A stretch of 43,909 nucleotides of DNA from Streptomyces sp. SA15 (GCF_002291145.1 NZ_NTGE01000092.1:1-43909), one strand, 5' to 3'; shown: positions 7,921 through 17,630, counted from the first letter of the stretch. The notes: a model not told the origin generated them from the letters alone. Program-made: numbers and translations.

Positions 7921-10139
7921 TGGTCGGCGTCGTCCTTCTTGTCGTCGGCGGAGTCTTCCTCGCCCTCGATCACGGGGATCAGGGAGAGCTTGCCGCGCGA
8001 GTCGATCTCGGCGATCTCGACCTGGACCTTGGCGCCCACGCCGAGCACGTCCTCGACGTTCTCCACGCGCTTGCCGCCGGCCAGCTTGCGGATCTGCGAG
8101 ATGTGCAGCAGACCGTCCTTGCCGGGCAGGAGCGAGACGAACGCGCCGAAGGTCGTGGTCTTGACGACCGTGCCCAGGTAGCGCTCGCCGACCTCCGGCA
8201 TGGTCGGGTTGGCGATCGAGTTGATCGTGGTGCGGGCGGCCTCGGCGGCCGGGCCGTCGGAGGCACCGATGTAGATGGTGCCGTCGTCCTCGATCGTGAT
8301 CTCGGCGCCGGTGTCCTCCTGGATCTGGTTGATCATCTTGCCCTTGGGGCCGATGACCTCGCCGATCTTGTCCACGGGGATCTTGACGGTGATGATCCGC
8401 GGGGCGTTCGGGGACATCTCGTCCGGCGTGTCGATCGCTTCCATCATCACGTCGAGGATGTGGAGGCGGGCGTCACGGGCCTGCTTCAGGGCCGCGGCCA
8501 GGACGGAGGCCGGGATGCCGTCCAGCTTGGTGTCGAGCTGGAGGGCGGTCACGAACTCCTTGGTGCCGGCGACCTTGAAGTCCATGTCGCCGAAGGCGTC
8601 CTCCGCACCGAGGATGTCGGTGAGGGTGACGTAGTGCGTCTCGCCCTCGATCTCCTGGGAGATCAGGCCCATGGCGATACCCGCGACGGGGGCCTTCAGC
8701 GGCACACCGGCGTTCAGCAGCGACATGGTGGAGGCGCAGACCGAGCCCATCGACGTCGAGCCGTTGGAGCCGAGGGCCTCGGACACCTGACGGATCGCGT
8801 ACGGGAACTCCTCGCGCGTGGGCAGCACCGGCACGAGCGCGCGCTCGGCGAGGGCGCCGTGGCCGATCTCGCGGCGCTTCGGGGAGCCGACGCGGCCGGT
8901 CTCACCGGTGGAGTACGGCGGGAAGTTGTAGTTGTGCATGTAGCGCTTCCGGGTCACCGGGGAGAGGGTGTCCAGCTGCTGCTCCATGCGGAGCATGTTG
9001 AGGGTGGTGACGCCCAGGATCTGGGTCTCGCCACGCTCGAACAGCGCGGAACCGTGCACCCGCGGAATGGCCTCGACCTCGGCGGCCAGCGTACGGATGT
9101 CCGTGACGCCGCGGCCGTCGATGCGCTTCTTCTCCTTGATGACGCGCTCACGGACCAGGGACTTGGTCAGCGAGCGGTACGCGGCGGAGATCTCCTTCTC
9201 GCGGCCCTCGAACTGCGGGAGCAGCTTCTCGGCGGCGAGCGCCTTGACGCGGTCGAGCTCGCTCTCGCGCTCCTGCTTGCCCCCGATGGTGAGGGCCTGC
9301 GAGAGCTCGTCCTTGACGGCGGAGGTCAGCGCCTCCAGGACGTCGTCCTGGTAGTCGAGGAAGATCGGGAACTCGGCGGTCGGCTTGGCGGCCTTCGCGG
9401 CGAGGTCGGCCTGGGCCTTGCAGAGCACCTTGATGAAGGGCTTCGCGGCGTCCAGACCGGCGGCGACGACCTCCTCGGTCGGCGCCTCGGCGCCGCCCTT
9501 GACCAGCTGGATGGTCTTCTCGGTGGCCTCGGCCTCGACCATCATGATCGCGACGTCGCCGTCCTCCAGGGTGCGACCGGCGACGACCATGTCGAAGACG
9601 GCGTCCTCGAGCTCGGTGTGCGTCGGGAACGCGACCCACTGGCCGTTGATCAGCGCGACGCGGACGCCGCCGATCGGGCCGGAGAAGGGCAGACCGGCCA
9701 GCTGCGTGGACGCGGAGGCGGCGTTGATCGCCACGACGTCGTACAGGTGGTCGGGGTTGAGCGCCATGATCGTGGCGACGACCTGGATCTCGTTGCGCAG
9801 GCCCTTCTTGAAGGACGGGCGCAGCGGGCGGTCGATGAGGCGACAGGTGAGGATGGCGTCCTCGGACGGCCGGCCCTCACGGCGGAAGAAGCTGCCGGGG
9901 ATCTTGCCGGCCGCGTACATCCGCTCCTCGACGTCCACCGTCAGGGGGAAGAAGTCGAGCTGGTCCTTGGGGTTCTTGGATGCGGTGGTGGCCGACAGCA
10001 CCATGGTGTCGTCGTCCAGGTACGCCACGGCGGAGCCGGCGGCCTGCCTGGCCAGGCGGCCCGTCTCGAAGCGGATGGTGCGGGTGCCGAAGGAGCCGTT
10101 GTCGATGACGGCCTCGGCGTAGTGGGTCTCGTTCTCCAC
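7917..10139 (-). CDS. pnp: Polyribonucleotide nucleotidyltransferase (PNPase)
   Basis: PNPase degrades RNA 3'-5' with phosphate and, in Streptomyces, also adds 3' tails; it was named GpsI in older work. The protein is 740 residues. Two RNase PH domains are followed by a KH domain (about 585-645, with GPKG near residue 597), an S1 domain (about 650-725, beginning GERYLGTVV) and an acidic tail. I chose the GTG at 10139 because GAGGAG lies ten bases upstream and the protein starts like homologues ([17 protein letters not shown]); the frame continues to 10241 with no sign of coding there. It follows rpsO across a structured spacer and overlaps the M16 gene. Confidence 0.97.
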   Translation of the reverse strand: MENETHYAEAVIDNGSFGTRTIRFETGRLARQAAGSAVAYLDDDTMVLSATTASKNPKDQLDFFPLTVDVEERMYAAGKIPGSFFRREGRPSEDAILTCRLIDRPLRPSFKKGLRNEIQVVATIMALNPDHLYDVVAINAASASTQLAGLPFSGPIGGVRVALINGQWVAFPTHTELEDAVFDMVVAGRTLEDGDVAIMMVEAEATEKTIQLVKGGAEAPTEEVVAAGLDAAKPFIKVLCKAQADLAAKAAKPTAEFPIFLDYQDDVLEALTSAVKDELSQALTIGGKQERESELDRVKALAAEKLLPQFEGREKEISAAYRSLTKSLVRERVIKEKKRIDGRGVTDIRTLAAEVEAIPRVHGSALFERGETQILGVTTLNMLRMEQQLDTLSPVTRKRYMHNYNFPPYSTGETGRVGSPKRREIGHGALAERALVPVLPTREEFPYAIRQVSEALGSNGSTSMGSVCASTMSLLNAGVPLKAPVAGIAMGLISQEIEGETHYVTLTDILGAEDAFGDMDFKVAGTKEFVTALQLDTKLDGIPASVLAAALKQARDARLHILDVMMEAIDTPDEMSPNAPRIITVKIPVDKIGEVIGPKGKMINQIQEDTGAEITIEDDGTIYIGASDGPAAEAARTTINSIANPTMPEVGERYLGTVVKTTTFGAFVSLLPGKDGLLHISQIRKLAGGKRVENVEDVLGVGAKVQVEIAEIDSRGKLSLIPVIEGEEDSADDKKDDADQ

Positions 10140-10221
10140 TAGCGTTTTCTCCTCGTCTTCGTCCCTCCTCGCCCGTGTTGGCGGGGGGACGGTGGCGGAG
10201 AAGCGCTCCGTCTGGTGCGGG

Positions 10222-10282
10222 CCGGTCTTCGATCGAAGCACCCGGGGCTCACTTTCCCCCGGGGGCCACTACCGAGGACCGG
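10222..10282 (-). promoter_or_regulatory. Long hairpin before pnp, candidate RNase III site
   Basis: Outer arms CCGGTC/GACCGG (10222-10227 and 10277-10282) enclose inner arms CCCGGGG/CCCCGGG (10241-10247 and 10257-10263), giving an extended interrupted stem about 85 bases upstream of the pnp start. Confidence 0.55.
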
Positions 10283-10490
10283 CGGCGGCGAGGCGCGCTT
10301 CTCCTCGTTCGTCTTGTGATGTCGCCCTGCCCCTGTGGGCTCGCGCCATCACGCTGCGTCGTACGTATTGCGTTGTGCTACCACACTACAAAGCGTCAGT
10401 GACACTCCGCACGTTTCGCTTGTGCGGCAGCTGTGCGGCAGCGCTTGAGTGCGGCAGGACTCTGCGTGGGCAGAGCCCGTATGTCCTGCG

Positions 10491-10534
10491 TGCGAGCCTG
10501 TATGTACAGCAATGCGAGCCTGTGTGTACAGCAA
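10491..10534. repeat. Two tandem 22-base repeats
   Basis: Copies at 10491-10512 and 10513-10534 differ at one base (TGCGAGCCTGTATG versus TGCGAGCCTGTGTG at their starts). A weaker third copy seems to lie just before (about 10471-10490). Confidence 0.9.
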
Positions 10535-10567
10535 AAGGAGCGGTCCCCATACCCCGGGAACCGCTCC
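10533..10567 (-). terminator. Terminator/attenuator after rpsO
   Basis: Arms 10537-10548 and 10556-10567 pair at 11 of 12 positions and are followed on the minus strand by TTTT. It starts 13 bases after the rpsO stop. Read-through to pnp is expected from what is known of this operon. Confidence 0.8.
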
Positions 10568-10579
10568 CCTCAAGGCGTC

Positions 10580-10867
10580 CTACTTGGCGCCCGCCGCACC
10601 GCGGCGGATGCCGAGACGGTCGACCAGCGCACGGAAGCGCTGGATGTCCTTCTTGGCGAGGTACTGCAGCAGGCGGCGGCGCTGACCGACCAGAATCAGC
10701 AGACCACGGCGGGAGTGGTGGTCGTGCTTGTGGGTCTTGAGGTGCTCGGTCAGGTCGGAGATCCGACGCGACAGCAGAGCGACCTGGACCTCGGGGGAGC
10801 CGGTGTCACCCTCCTTGGTGCCGAACTCGGTCATGATCTGCTTCTTCGTAGCGGCGTCGAGCGACAC
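10580..10867 (-). CDS. rpsO: 30S ribosomal protein S15
   Basis: S15 binds 16S rRNA early in assembly of the small ribosomal subunit. The 95-residue protein is full length for the family, with the recognisable [17 protein letters not shown] segment, the [12 protein letters not shown] rRNA-binding loop and the C-terminal RRRLLQYL and YRxLIxxLGIR-like parts. The GTG start has GAGGAG seven bases before it. It precedes pnp, the classic rpsO-pnp order. A possible -10 hexamer (TAAGCT, minus strand, 11020-11015) lies about 150 bases upstream, with tandem repeats further up. Confidence 0.97.
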   Translation of the reverse strand: MSLDAATKKQIMTEFGTKEGDTGSPEVQVALLSRRISDLTEHLKTHKHDHHSRRGLLILVGQRRRLLQYLAKKDIQRFRALVDRLGIRRGAAGAK

Positions 10868-11090
10868 GCGTACTCCTCATAGTCTGTGAAATGCCACCGA
10901 GTGCCCCCGGTCTGCATCGCGGGGGAGCTTCCGTTACTCGGGAGGCGGGGATCCGCTGGGCGCGGCCTCCAGGGCCTGAGGCTCCGGGGGCGCGTACACA
11001 AACGGCCATCGCACAGCTTACCAGCCTGGAACGATGCCTCTGTCCGGGGGCGGGAGCGGGCTGCCGGGGACGGTCGCAGGCGGCGTCTGC

Positions 11091-11140
11091 ACCGTACCGG
11101 CGCTGACGTGACGGGACCGTACCGGCGCTGACGTGGCGGG
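11091..11140. repeat. Two tandem 25-base repeats
   Basis: Copies at 11091-11115 and 11116-11140 are identical except for one base. Each begins ACCGTACCGGCGCTGACGTG. They lie in the divergent control region and could be duplicated operator sites. Confidence 0.92.
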
Positions 11141-11224
11141 CCTCCGTACACAGCGGCACGGCCGCCCTTGTCGGACGGGAGTTCGACGCGGCCGCCGGTG
11201 TCACGGGCACGCATCCGCGAACCC

Positions 11225-11254
11225 CTGACCAGGAGGAACGACGGCAAGTAGGGT
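11225..11254 (+). promoter_or_regulatory. Predicted promoter (CTGACC-N18-TAGGGT)
   Basis: CTGACC (11225-11230) and TAGGGT (11249-11254) are 18 bases apart; transcription would begin near 11261, 36 bases before the DUF397-type gene. Confidence 0.5.
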
Positions 11255-11296
11255 GGCCGCACAGCTCGTTGGCACAGCAGAAAGGACCGAGCCGCG

Positions 11297-11596
11297 ATGG
11301 CCGAGGCCGAGGACAAGGAACAGCTCAAGGCGCGCAAGGAGCGGGAGAGGGACGAGCTGTACGCCCTCGACATCTCCGGCGTCGAGTGGCACAGCGCGCC
11401 CGGGACCGAGGAACACGAGGAGCGCGTCGAGATCGCCTACCTTCCCGGCGGGGCCGTGGCCATGCGGTCGTCGCTCGATCCGGACACCGTCCTGCGGTAC
11501 ACGGAGGCGGAGTGGCGGGCGTTCGTGCTGGGCGCGCGGGACGGGGAGTTCGATCTGGAGCCAGCGCCGCACAGCGGAGGGCTTGCCGCGGAGTGA
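11297..11596 (+). CDS. DUF397-type protein
   Basis: The 99-residue protein has a charged helical N-terminus (residues 1-25) and then a segment resembling DUF397 (VEIAYLPGGAVAMRSS...LRYTEAEWRAFVLGARDGEFD). DUF397 proteins are small actinobacterial proteins often paired with XRE/DUF5753 regulators; this one has no regulator beside it. The ATG follows AGAAAGGA and a promoter lies 40-70 bases upstream. A gene of this kind sits between rpsO and eccD in related genomes as I recall. Its molecular role is unknown. Confidence 0.85.
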   Translation: MAEAEDKEQLKARKERERDELYALDISGVEWHSAPGTEEHEERVEIAYLPGGAVAMRSSLDPDTVLRYTEAEWRAFVLGARDGEFDLEPAPHSGGLAAE

Positions 11597-11722
11597 CGGA
11601 CGGGGGCGGGTGACCGACAGGGGCGGGACCGGTGGGCGCCGGTTCCGCGTCCGTCGCCCCGCCTTGTCGTCTCTTGTCAGATCCGGTCTTGTCAGATCCG
11701 GAGGCCTCGGTACAGCACAGCC

Positions 11723-11771
11723 GCGTGCCCTGGTCCACGTCACGACGACCGTGGCGCGGACCAGGGCACGC
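11723..11771. terminator. Strong bidirectional hairpin between convergent genes
   Basis: A perfect 14-base inverted repeat (11723-11736 and 11758-11771) lies between the convergent DUF397-type gene and eccD. A direct repeat of CTTGTCAGATCCGG precedes it (about 11673-11701). Confidence 0.85.
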
Positions 11772-11830
11772 TTGGCGATCCCTTCGCTGCCGGTGGCATT
11801 CATCGACCGCCGGGGCAGCTCACGGCAGGG

Positions 11831-13342
11831 TCAGCTCGTCATCGACCGTGCCGTCGCGTACACGTCGAAGACGGCCAGTGCCAGCGGCACCAGGGTCAAC
11901 AGCACGAAGCCCTCGGCGATCTCCAGGAAGCGTCCCCAGAACGGGGTGAGGCCGCCGCGGGAGACGATCAGGCCGATCGCCGTGACGAGCGCGGCCACCG
12001 CCGCGATCGCCGCGACGAGCCAGATCGTCCGGATGTCGAGGTCGGTGCGGTCGCCCGTGAGGGCGTCGCGGACGATCGAGTGCGGCGGGTTGAGCGCCAG
12101 CCCGAGGCCGAGCAGCACGAGGCAGGCGAGACCGCCGGCCAGGACAGGGGCGACCTGGGCGGTGTAGCGGAAGAGGTGGGCGCGCATCAGCAGGGCCACG
12201 CCGGTCGCGAGGGCGAGGAGTTGGCCCCAGACGTTCGAGGAAAAGCCGAGGACGGCCGAAGAACCGACCGCGATCAGCGCGCAGCCGCCCACCAGACCGA
12301 CCAGGAGTTCGTGTCCGCGCCGCGCCTTCGCGGTGACCCGCTCGGCGTCGACCGGCTCCTGGGGGGTGGGGTCGGTGTCGTACGCGCTGCGCGGGGCGGT
12401 GTTCGGGGTGTCGAAGCCGATCGGGAGCCGGGCGAAGCGCATCGACAGGCCCGGCAGGAAGGCCAGGCCTCCGACGGCGATCGGGGCGCACAGGGCACCG
12501 ATCTCGGAGGGCGTCCAGTCGGCGAGGGTCGCCGCGAACAAGGCGAGCAGCCCGATGGCGGAGGCGAAGACGAAGGCGACGAACGGGCCGTCCCCGCTCG
12601 GCGAGCACAGGGTGAGCAGGACCGAGGCCAGCAGCACGGCCGCACAGGCGAGGAGGAACTGCAGCTTGCCGATGCCCTGTCCGTCGGCGAGCGGCAGGAG
12701 ACCCGAGCCGGCCACGCCGACGTTGGGGAGGGCGCCGAGTCCCAGGGCGATGGCCGAGGCCCGGTCGTCGTAGACCCGGGCGCGTACGCACGCGAGGACG
12801 ACCAGGAGGACACCGGCGACCCCGGCGAGGATGCCGGGCAGGCTGTGCATGTCGTGGAGCGGGTCGCCCATCCAGGCCACGAAGGCGAGCAGGACCGGCA
12901 GTACGCCTCCTCCGACGAGGCCCGCGGCGCGCGTCAGGTCGCCGCTCCACAAAGTGCGTTCGCTGGTCACGGCGGAGGCGACCGCTTCGGAGACGTCGTC
13001 GAAGACGGCGGGGGGCAGCGACTCGGAGAAGGGGCGCAGCGTGAGGAGCTCGCCGTCGAGGATGCGCTGGGCGGCGAAGGAACGGGAGCTGTCGAGAACG
13101 GTGCCGTCCCGGCGTACCAAGTGGTAGCCGACGGGTGCGCTCTCGGCGGGGCTCTGCTGGGAGAGCCTGAGAATCTCCGGATAGATGTCGGCGACGGGGA
13201 TGTCGTCGGGCAGCGCCACGTCGATCCGGCTGTCGGGCGCGACGATGGTGACCCGGCAGAAACCGAGACCCGTACCCGCCCCGGCAGGAGTTCCCGTACC
13301 GGGTCCTCCCCCGGTGGCTGCCGCGGAGGCCGTCATGCTCAC
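11831..13342 (-). CDS. eccD: Type VII secretion integral membrane protein EccD
   Basis: EccD forms the membrane-spanning vestibule of ESX/type VII secretion machines. The 503-residue protein has a ubiquitin-like N-terminal domain (about 28-110; starts CRVTIVAPDSRIDVALPDD), followed by about eleven hydrophobic segments from residue 140 to the end, which is the EccD architecture. A cytoplasmic loop near residues 320-345 separates two membrane blocks. The GTG start at 13342 has GAGGGGGAG upstream; ATG at 13336 is an alternative. It is divergent from eccC across a 307-base spacer with inverted repeats. Confidence 0.93.
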   Translation of the reverse strand: MSMTASAAATGGGPGTGTPAGAGTGLGFCRVTIVAPDSRIDVALPDDIPVADIYPEILRLSQQSPAESAPVGYHLVRRDGTVLDSSRSFAAQRILDGELLTLRPFSESLPPAVFDDVSEAVASAVTSERTLWSGDLTRAAGLVGGGVLPVLLAFVAWMGDPLHDMHSLPGILAGVAGVLLVVLACVRARVYDDRASAIALGLGALPNVGVAGSGLLPLADGQGIGKLQFLLACAAVLLASVLLTLCSPSGDGPFVAFVFASAIGLLALFAATLADWTPSEIGALCAPIAVGGLAFLPGLSMRFARLPIGFDTPNTAPRSAYDTDPTPQEPVDAERVTAKARRGHELLVGLVGGCALIAVGSSAVLGFSSNVWGQLLALATGVALLMRAHLFRYTAQVAPVLAGGLACLVLLGLGLALNPPHSIVRDALTGDRTDLDIRTIWLVAAIAAVAALVTAIGLIVSRGGLTPFWGRFLEIAEGFVLLTLVPLALAVFDVYATARSMTS

Positions 13343-13649
13343 CTGCTGCTCCCCCTCAGTGATGATTCTGTGCCTACGGTATGGAAATCCAGCGTGACTT
13401 TTCCCGCCCCCTGCGACCGATGAGGCGGCGAGGTGGCGAGAACGGTGCCGTCGTGCCGTCGCAGGGGTTCCGCATCTCGCCAGATCGCACGGAATGCCCC
13501 AATACTCCAGCTCAACTCGCGTGTGCTGACGCGAACATCCGGCACCCTACCGCCCCCTTGTGTCAGCTGAAGTCAGTAGGATCGCGCGGCGGCCTGCGTC
13601 CGCCTGACACGGGGCGGCGGACGGACTCTCGGGCCGGCCGAGGGAATGG
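13343..13649. promoter_or_regulatory. Divergent eccD/eccC control region
   Basis: No gene is supported in this 307-base spacer. Possible -10 hexamers are TAGGAT for eccC (13577-13582, plus) and TAGGGT for eccD (13549-13544, minus), without convincing -35 boxes. Two inverted repeats flank them: 13408-13417 with 13458-13467 in the eccD leader, and 13597-13604 with 13616-13623 in the eccC leader. Confidence 0.55.
13597..13623 (+). promoter_or_regulatory. Hairpin in the eccC leader
   Basis: CGTCCGCC (13597-13604) pairs with GGCGGACG (13616-13623) around an 11-base loop, ending 15 bases before the eccC ribosome binding site. Confidence 0.5.
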
Positions 13650-16600
13650 ATGACAGTGAGCCACATCGTCGTGAAGCGCCCGCCTCGGGTGCTGCCGTCC
13701 GAAGTGTCCACGCAGGAGATCGTCCTGCAGCCTCCGCCCGAACTGCCGCGGGGCAACCAGGACAGCGTGCTGATGCAACTTCTGCCGACGCTCGGCATGG
13801 GTGGCTCGGTGGTCTTCTTCTTCACGAGCGGGCAGCCGTTCATGAGGATCATGGGCATGATCATGATCGCTTCGACGATCGCCATGTCCATCGCGATGGT
13901 GGTCCGCTTCCGCCGTGGTAACCAGGGCCAGTTGGCGGACATCCGCCGCGACTACCTGAGTTACCTGGCGCAGACCCGGCGCAGGGCCGTCGACACGGCG
14001 AAGGCGCAGCGCGACGCGCAGTACTTCCTCCACCCCTCCCCCGAGCAGTTGTGGGCCCTGGTCGCCGAGGGCAGCCGGGTGTGGGAACGCCGCCCCGGCG
14101 ACGAGGACTTCGCCCAGGTCCGTATCGGCCTCGGCTCGCAGTCCCTGGCCAGCGCCCTGGTCGCCCCCGAGACCGCCCCGGTCGAGCAGTTGGAGCCGCT
14201 GACCGCGGGTGCGATGCAGCGCTTCCTCGCCGTCCACAGCACCTTGGACGACCTGCCGATGGCGGTCTCGCTGCGCGCCTTCTACCACGTCACGATCAGC
14301 GGCGAGCCACAGTCCGTACGGTCCTCCGCGCGGGCCATGGCCGGCTCGCTGGCCGCGCTGCACTCCCCCGAGGACCTGCTCATCGTGGTCGCGGCGGGCC
14401 GCGAGGCCCTGCCCCACTGGGAGTGGGCCAAGTGGCTGCCGCACGTCCAGGCGCCCGGTGCCGTGGACGGCGCGGGCAGCCGCAGGCTGATCGACAGCGA
14501 CACCCGCGAGCTGGAGAACCTGCTCGCCACCCGGCTGACCGGCCGTCCGCGCTTCCACCCGAACGCGGCGCCCCTGCCGGAGGAGCCCCACATCGTCGTC
14601 GTGCTCGACGGCCTCTCCCTGCCGCCGGACTCGGTCCTGGCCAACCCCGAAGGGCTCCAGGGCGTCACCGTCCTCGAGGTCGTTCCGGGCGAGCTGACCA
14701 CGGGAGGCGGCGAGCTCTCGATCGTCGTACAGCCGGAGGTACTGCACCTGGAGTCGGGGCACGGTGTGGTCTACGAGGGCACCCCCGACGCCCTCTCGTA
14801 CGAGTCCGCCGAGGCCCTCGCCCGGCAACTGGCCCCGCTGCGGATGGCCTCCGGCGGGGACGACGACGAACCGCTGCTCGCCAACCTGGAGTTCACCGAC
14901 CTGCTGAACCTCGGTGACGCGGCGTCCGTCGACACCCAGCGCACCTGGCGGCCGCGTTCGCTGGCCGAGCGGCTGCGCGTGCCGATCGGCGTCGGCGAGG
15001 ACGGACGTCCCGTGATGCTGGACCTCAAGGAGGCCGCGCAGGAGGGCATGGGCCCGCACGGCCTGTGCGTGGGCGCCACCGGCTCCGGCAAGTCGGAGCT
15101 GCTGCGCACGCTCGTACTGGGCCTGGCGGTGACGCACTCCTCGGAGACGCTGAACTTCGTCCTCGCCGACTTCAAGGGCGGCGCGACCTTCGCGGGCATG
15201 GCACAGATGCCGCACGTGGCGGCCGTCATCACCAACCTCGCGGACGACCTCACCCTGGTCGACCGTATGGGCGACTCCATCCGCGGCGAGCTCAACCGCC
15301 GCCAGGAGATGCTGCGCGACGCGGGCAACTACGCCAACATCCACGACTACGAGAAGGCGCGCGCGGCGGGCGCGGCCCTGCAGCCGATCCCCTCCCTGGT
15401 GCTGGTGATCGACGAGTTCAGTGAGTTGTTGACGGCGAAGCCGGACTTCATCGAGATGTTCGTGCAGATCGGCCGCATCGGCCGTTCGCTGGGTGTGCAC
15501 CTGCTGCTGGCCTCGCAGCGCCTGGAGGAGGGCCGTCTGCGCGGCCTGGAGACCTACCTGTCGTACCGGGTCGGTCTGCGGACGTTCTCCGCCGCGGAGT
15601 CCCGGGCGGCGATCGGCGTACCGGACGCCTATGAACTGCCGAACGTCCCGGGCTCCGGCATCCTGAAGCACGGCACGGGCGAGATGGTGCGCTTCAAGGC
15701 GGCGTACGTCTCCGGCGTGTACCGCTCGGGCACGCAGCGGGCGGCGCTGGGCGGCGGCCCGCTGCCGATGGACCGGCAGCCGGTGCTGTTCACGGCGGCC
15801 GAGGTACCGGTGCAGTACGTACCGGTGCCGCAGCAGCGCCCTTCGGCTTCGGACGGTCCGGAGGTCGACGACGCGCTCGCGGACACCGTGCTGGACGTGA
15901 TCGTGCGCCGGCTGGAGGCGCAGGGCCCGGCGGCCCACCAGGTGTGGCTGCCGCCGCTGGACAGCCCGCCGTCGCTGGACGGGCTGCTGCCCGGGCTCAC
16001 GGCGGTGCAGGGCCGCGGACTCACCCAGCCCGGCTACGACGGCGCCGGCCGCCTGGTCGTGCCTGCGGGCCTGGTGGACAAGCCGTACGAGCAGCGCCGC
16101 GACCCTCTCTGGCTCGACTTCTCCGGCGCGGCCGGCCACATGCAGATCCTCGGCGGTCCGCAGTCCGGCAAGTCCACGCTGGTGCGCACCCTGATCTCGG
16201 CGTTCGCGCTCACGCACACGCCGCACGAAGTGCAGTTCTACGGCCTCGACTTCGGCGGTGGCGGCATGGCGGCGGTGGCCGGACTGCCGCACGTCGGCGG
16301 AGTCGCCTCGCGCCTGGATCCGGAGCGGGTGCGGCGCACAGTGGCCGAGGTGTACGGCGTGCTGACCCGCCGCGAGGAGTACTTCCGCTCGTCCGGCATC
16401 TCGTCGATCGCGGACTTCCGGGCCAGGCGGGCCCGAGGCGACATCTCGGTCACGGACCAACCGTGGGGCGATGTCTTCCTGGTCATCGACGGCTGGGGCA
16501 ACTTCCGCGCCGACTATGAGGCGATGGACCAGGTCATCCTCGACATCGCGGCGCGTGGTCTCGGTTACGGCATCCACCTGATCCTCACGGCCTCACGCTC

Positions 16601-17630
16601 GATGGAGGTCAGGGCCAACCTCAAGGACCACCTGATGAACCGCCTGGAGCTGCGGCTCGGCGACACGATGGACTCCGAGCTGGACCGGAAGGTGGCGGCA
16701 AACGTCCCGGCGGGCGTGCCGGGCCGCGGACAGGCCCCCCAGAAGCTCCACTTCATGGCGGCGGTGCCGCGCATCGACGGTCTGACCTCCGACACGGATC
16801 TGGCGGACGCCACGGCGGCGCTGGCGACCGAGGTATCCCGGCACTGGCAAGCGCCCGGCGCCCCCGAAGTCCGCTTGCTGCCCCGCGAGTTCCCGGCCGA
16901 GCAGCTCCCTCCGGGCCATCGCTTCCCGCGCCGCGGTGTCGCCTTCGCCCTCGACGAGGACAACCTCGAGCCGGTCTTCGTCGACTTCGAACAGGACCCG
17001 TTCTTCCTCGTCTTCGGCGAGAGCGAGTCGGGCAAGTCGAACCTGCTGCGGCTGCTGATCAAGCAGGTGACGGAGCGGTACTCGGGCGACGAGGCCAAGC
17101 TGTTCGTCATCGACAACCGCCGCTCGCTGCTGGATGTCACCCCGTCCTCCCACCTCGCCGAGTACATCCCGATGTCCAACGCCATGGACCATCACATGGC
17201 CGCCCTGGCCGACCTGATGAAGCGCCGCACACCGACGGCCGACGTGACGGCACAGCAGCTGCGGGATCGGAGTTGGTGGCGCGGACCTACGGTGTTCGTC
17301 GTCATCGACGACTACGACCTCGTGGCCACGTCGAGCGGGAATCCGCTGGCGGGATTGACGGAGCTGTTGCCGTTCGCCCGGGACGTGGGGGTGCGGTTCG
17401 TCATCGCGCGGTCTACGGCGGGTGCTGGGCGGGCGTCGTACGAGGCGTTCATGCAGCGGGTGAAGGAGCTGGGGGCGCAGGGGGTTGTGCTGGCCGGTGA
17501 TCCGGGTGAGGGGGACCTGCTGGGTGGGGTTCGGCCTCGGCCTATGCCTGCGGGGCGGGGGGTCTTTGTTTCTCGGCGGCGGGGGAAGCCGTTGGTGCAG
17601 GTGGGGTTGGTGGCGGAGAGGGTTTACTGA
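13650..17630 (+). CDS. eccC: Type VII secretion motor ATPase EccC
   Basis: EccC is the FtsK/SpoIIIE-type ATPase that binds substrates and drives ESX export. The 1326-residue protein has two membrane helices (about 45-60 and 64-86) and three P-loop domains: GATGSGKS at 475-482, GGPQSGKST at 835-843, and GESESGKS at 1123-1130. The first domain also has a clear Walker B motif (LVIDEFSE). This single-chain, three-ATPase form is normal for Streptomyces and Firmicutes-like EccC, unlike the split EccCa/EccCb of ESX-1. ATG at 13650 follows GAGGGAA; a GTG at 13656 (giving MSHIVVKRPPR) is equally likely. A decayed copy of residues 768-861 lies at 22477-22800. Confidence 0.96.
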   Translation: MTVSHIVVKRPPRVLPSEVSTQEIVLQPPPELPRGNQDSVLMQLLPTLGMGGSVVFFFTSGQPFMRIMGMIMIASTIAMSIAMVVRFRRGNQGQLADIRRDYLSYLAQTRRRAVDTAKAQRDAQYFLHPSPEQLWALVAEGSRVWERRPGDEDFAQVRIGLGSQSLASALVAPETAPVEQLEPLTAGAMQRFLAVHSTLDDLPMAVSLRAFYHVTISGEPQSVRSSARAMAGSLAALHSPEDLLIVVAAGREALPHWEWAKWLPHVQAPGAVDGAGSRRLIDSDTRELENLLATRLTGRPRFHPNAAPLPEEPHIVVVLDGLSLPPDSVLANPEGLQGVTVLEVVPGELTTGGGELSIVVQPEVLHLESGHGVVYEGTPDALSYESAEALARQLAPLRMASGGDDDEPLLANLEFTDLLNLGDAASVDTQRTWRPRSLAERLRVPIGVGEDGRPVMLDLKEAAQEGMGPHGLCVGATGSGKSELLRTLVLGLAVTHSSETLNFVLADFKGGATFAGMAQMPHVAAVITNLADDLTLVDRMGDSIRGELNRRQEMLRDAGNYANIHDYEKARAAGAALQPIPSLVLVIDEFSELLTAKPDFIEMFVQIGRIGRSLGVHLLLASQRLEEGRLRGLETYLSYRVGLRTFSAAESRAAIGVPDAYELPNVPGSGILKHGTGEMVRFKAAYVSGVYRSGTQRAALGGGPLPMDRQPVLFTAAEVPVQYVPVPQQRPSASDGPEVDDALADTVLDVIVRRLEAQGPAAHQVWLPPLDSPPSLDGLLPGLTAVQGRGLTQPGYDGAGRLVVPAGLVDKPYEQRRDPLWLDFSGAAGHMQILGGPQSGKSTLVRTLISAFALTHTPHEVQFYGLDFGGGGMAAVAGLPHVGGVASRLDPERVRRTVAEVYGVLTRREEYFRSSGISSIADFRARRARGDISVTDQPWGDVFLVIDGWGNFRADYEAMDQVILDIAARGLGYGIHLILTASRSMEVRANLKDHLMNRLELRLGDTMDSELDRKVAANVPAGVPGRGQAPQKLHFMAAVPRIDGLTSDTDLADATAALATEVSRHWQAPGAPEVRLLPREFPAEQLPPGHRFPRRGVAFALDEDNLEPVFVDFEQDPFFLVFGESESGKSNLLRLLIKQVTERYSGDEAKLFVIDNRRSLLDVTPSSHLAEYIPMSNAMDHHMAALADLMKRRTPTADVTAQQLRDRSWWRGPTVFVVIDDYDLVATSSGNPLAGLTELLPFARDVGVRFVIARSTAGAGRASYEAFMQRVKELGAQGVVLAGDPGEGDLLGGVRPRPMPAGRGVFVSRRRGKPLVQVGLVAERVY

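Larger units (their letters stand above)
10140..10579 (-). promoter_or_regulatory. Structured rpsO-pnp spacer
   Basis: No gene is seen in these 440 bases. From rpsO towards pnp there are a terminator-like hairpin (10537-10567), two tandem 22-base repeats (10491-10534), a small perfect hairpin (10460-10475), three GTGCGGCAG repeats (10422-10458) and a long interrupted hairpin (10222-10282). In S. coelicolor this spacer is known to hold pnp promoters and a hairpin cut by RNase III. I infer the same role here, with the 10222-10282 structure as the best candidate. Confidence 0.65.
10868..11296. promoter_or_regulatory. Divergent control region between rpsO and the DUF397-type gene
   Basis: No gene is supported here. 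The region holds a -10-like TAAGCT for rpsO (11015-11020, minus strand), a 25-base tandem repeat (11091-11140), and the promoter of the rightward gene (11225-11254). Confidence 0.6.

Noticed and set aside
8103..10142. 679-codon open frame opposite pnp
   Set aside because: Same explanation: it lies wholly opposite a certain gene and its composition is that of antisense high-GC sequence.
13563..16577. 1004-codon open frame opposite eccC on the minus strand
   Set aside because: It mirrors the third-position GC bias of eccC, has Arg/Val/Gly-rich sequence without motifs, and no ribosome binding site. It is an antisense shadow.
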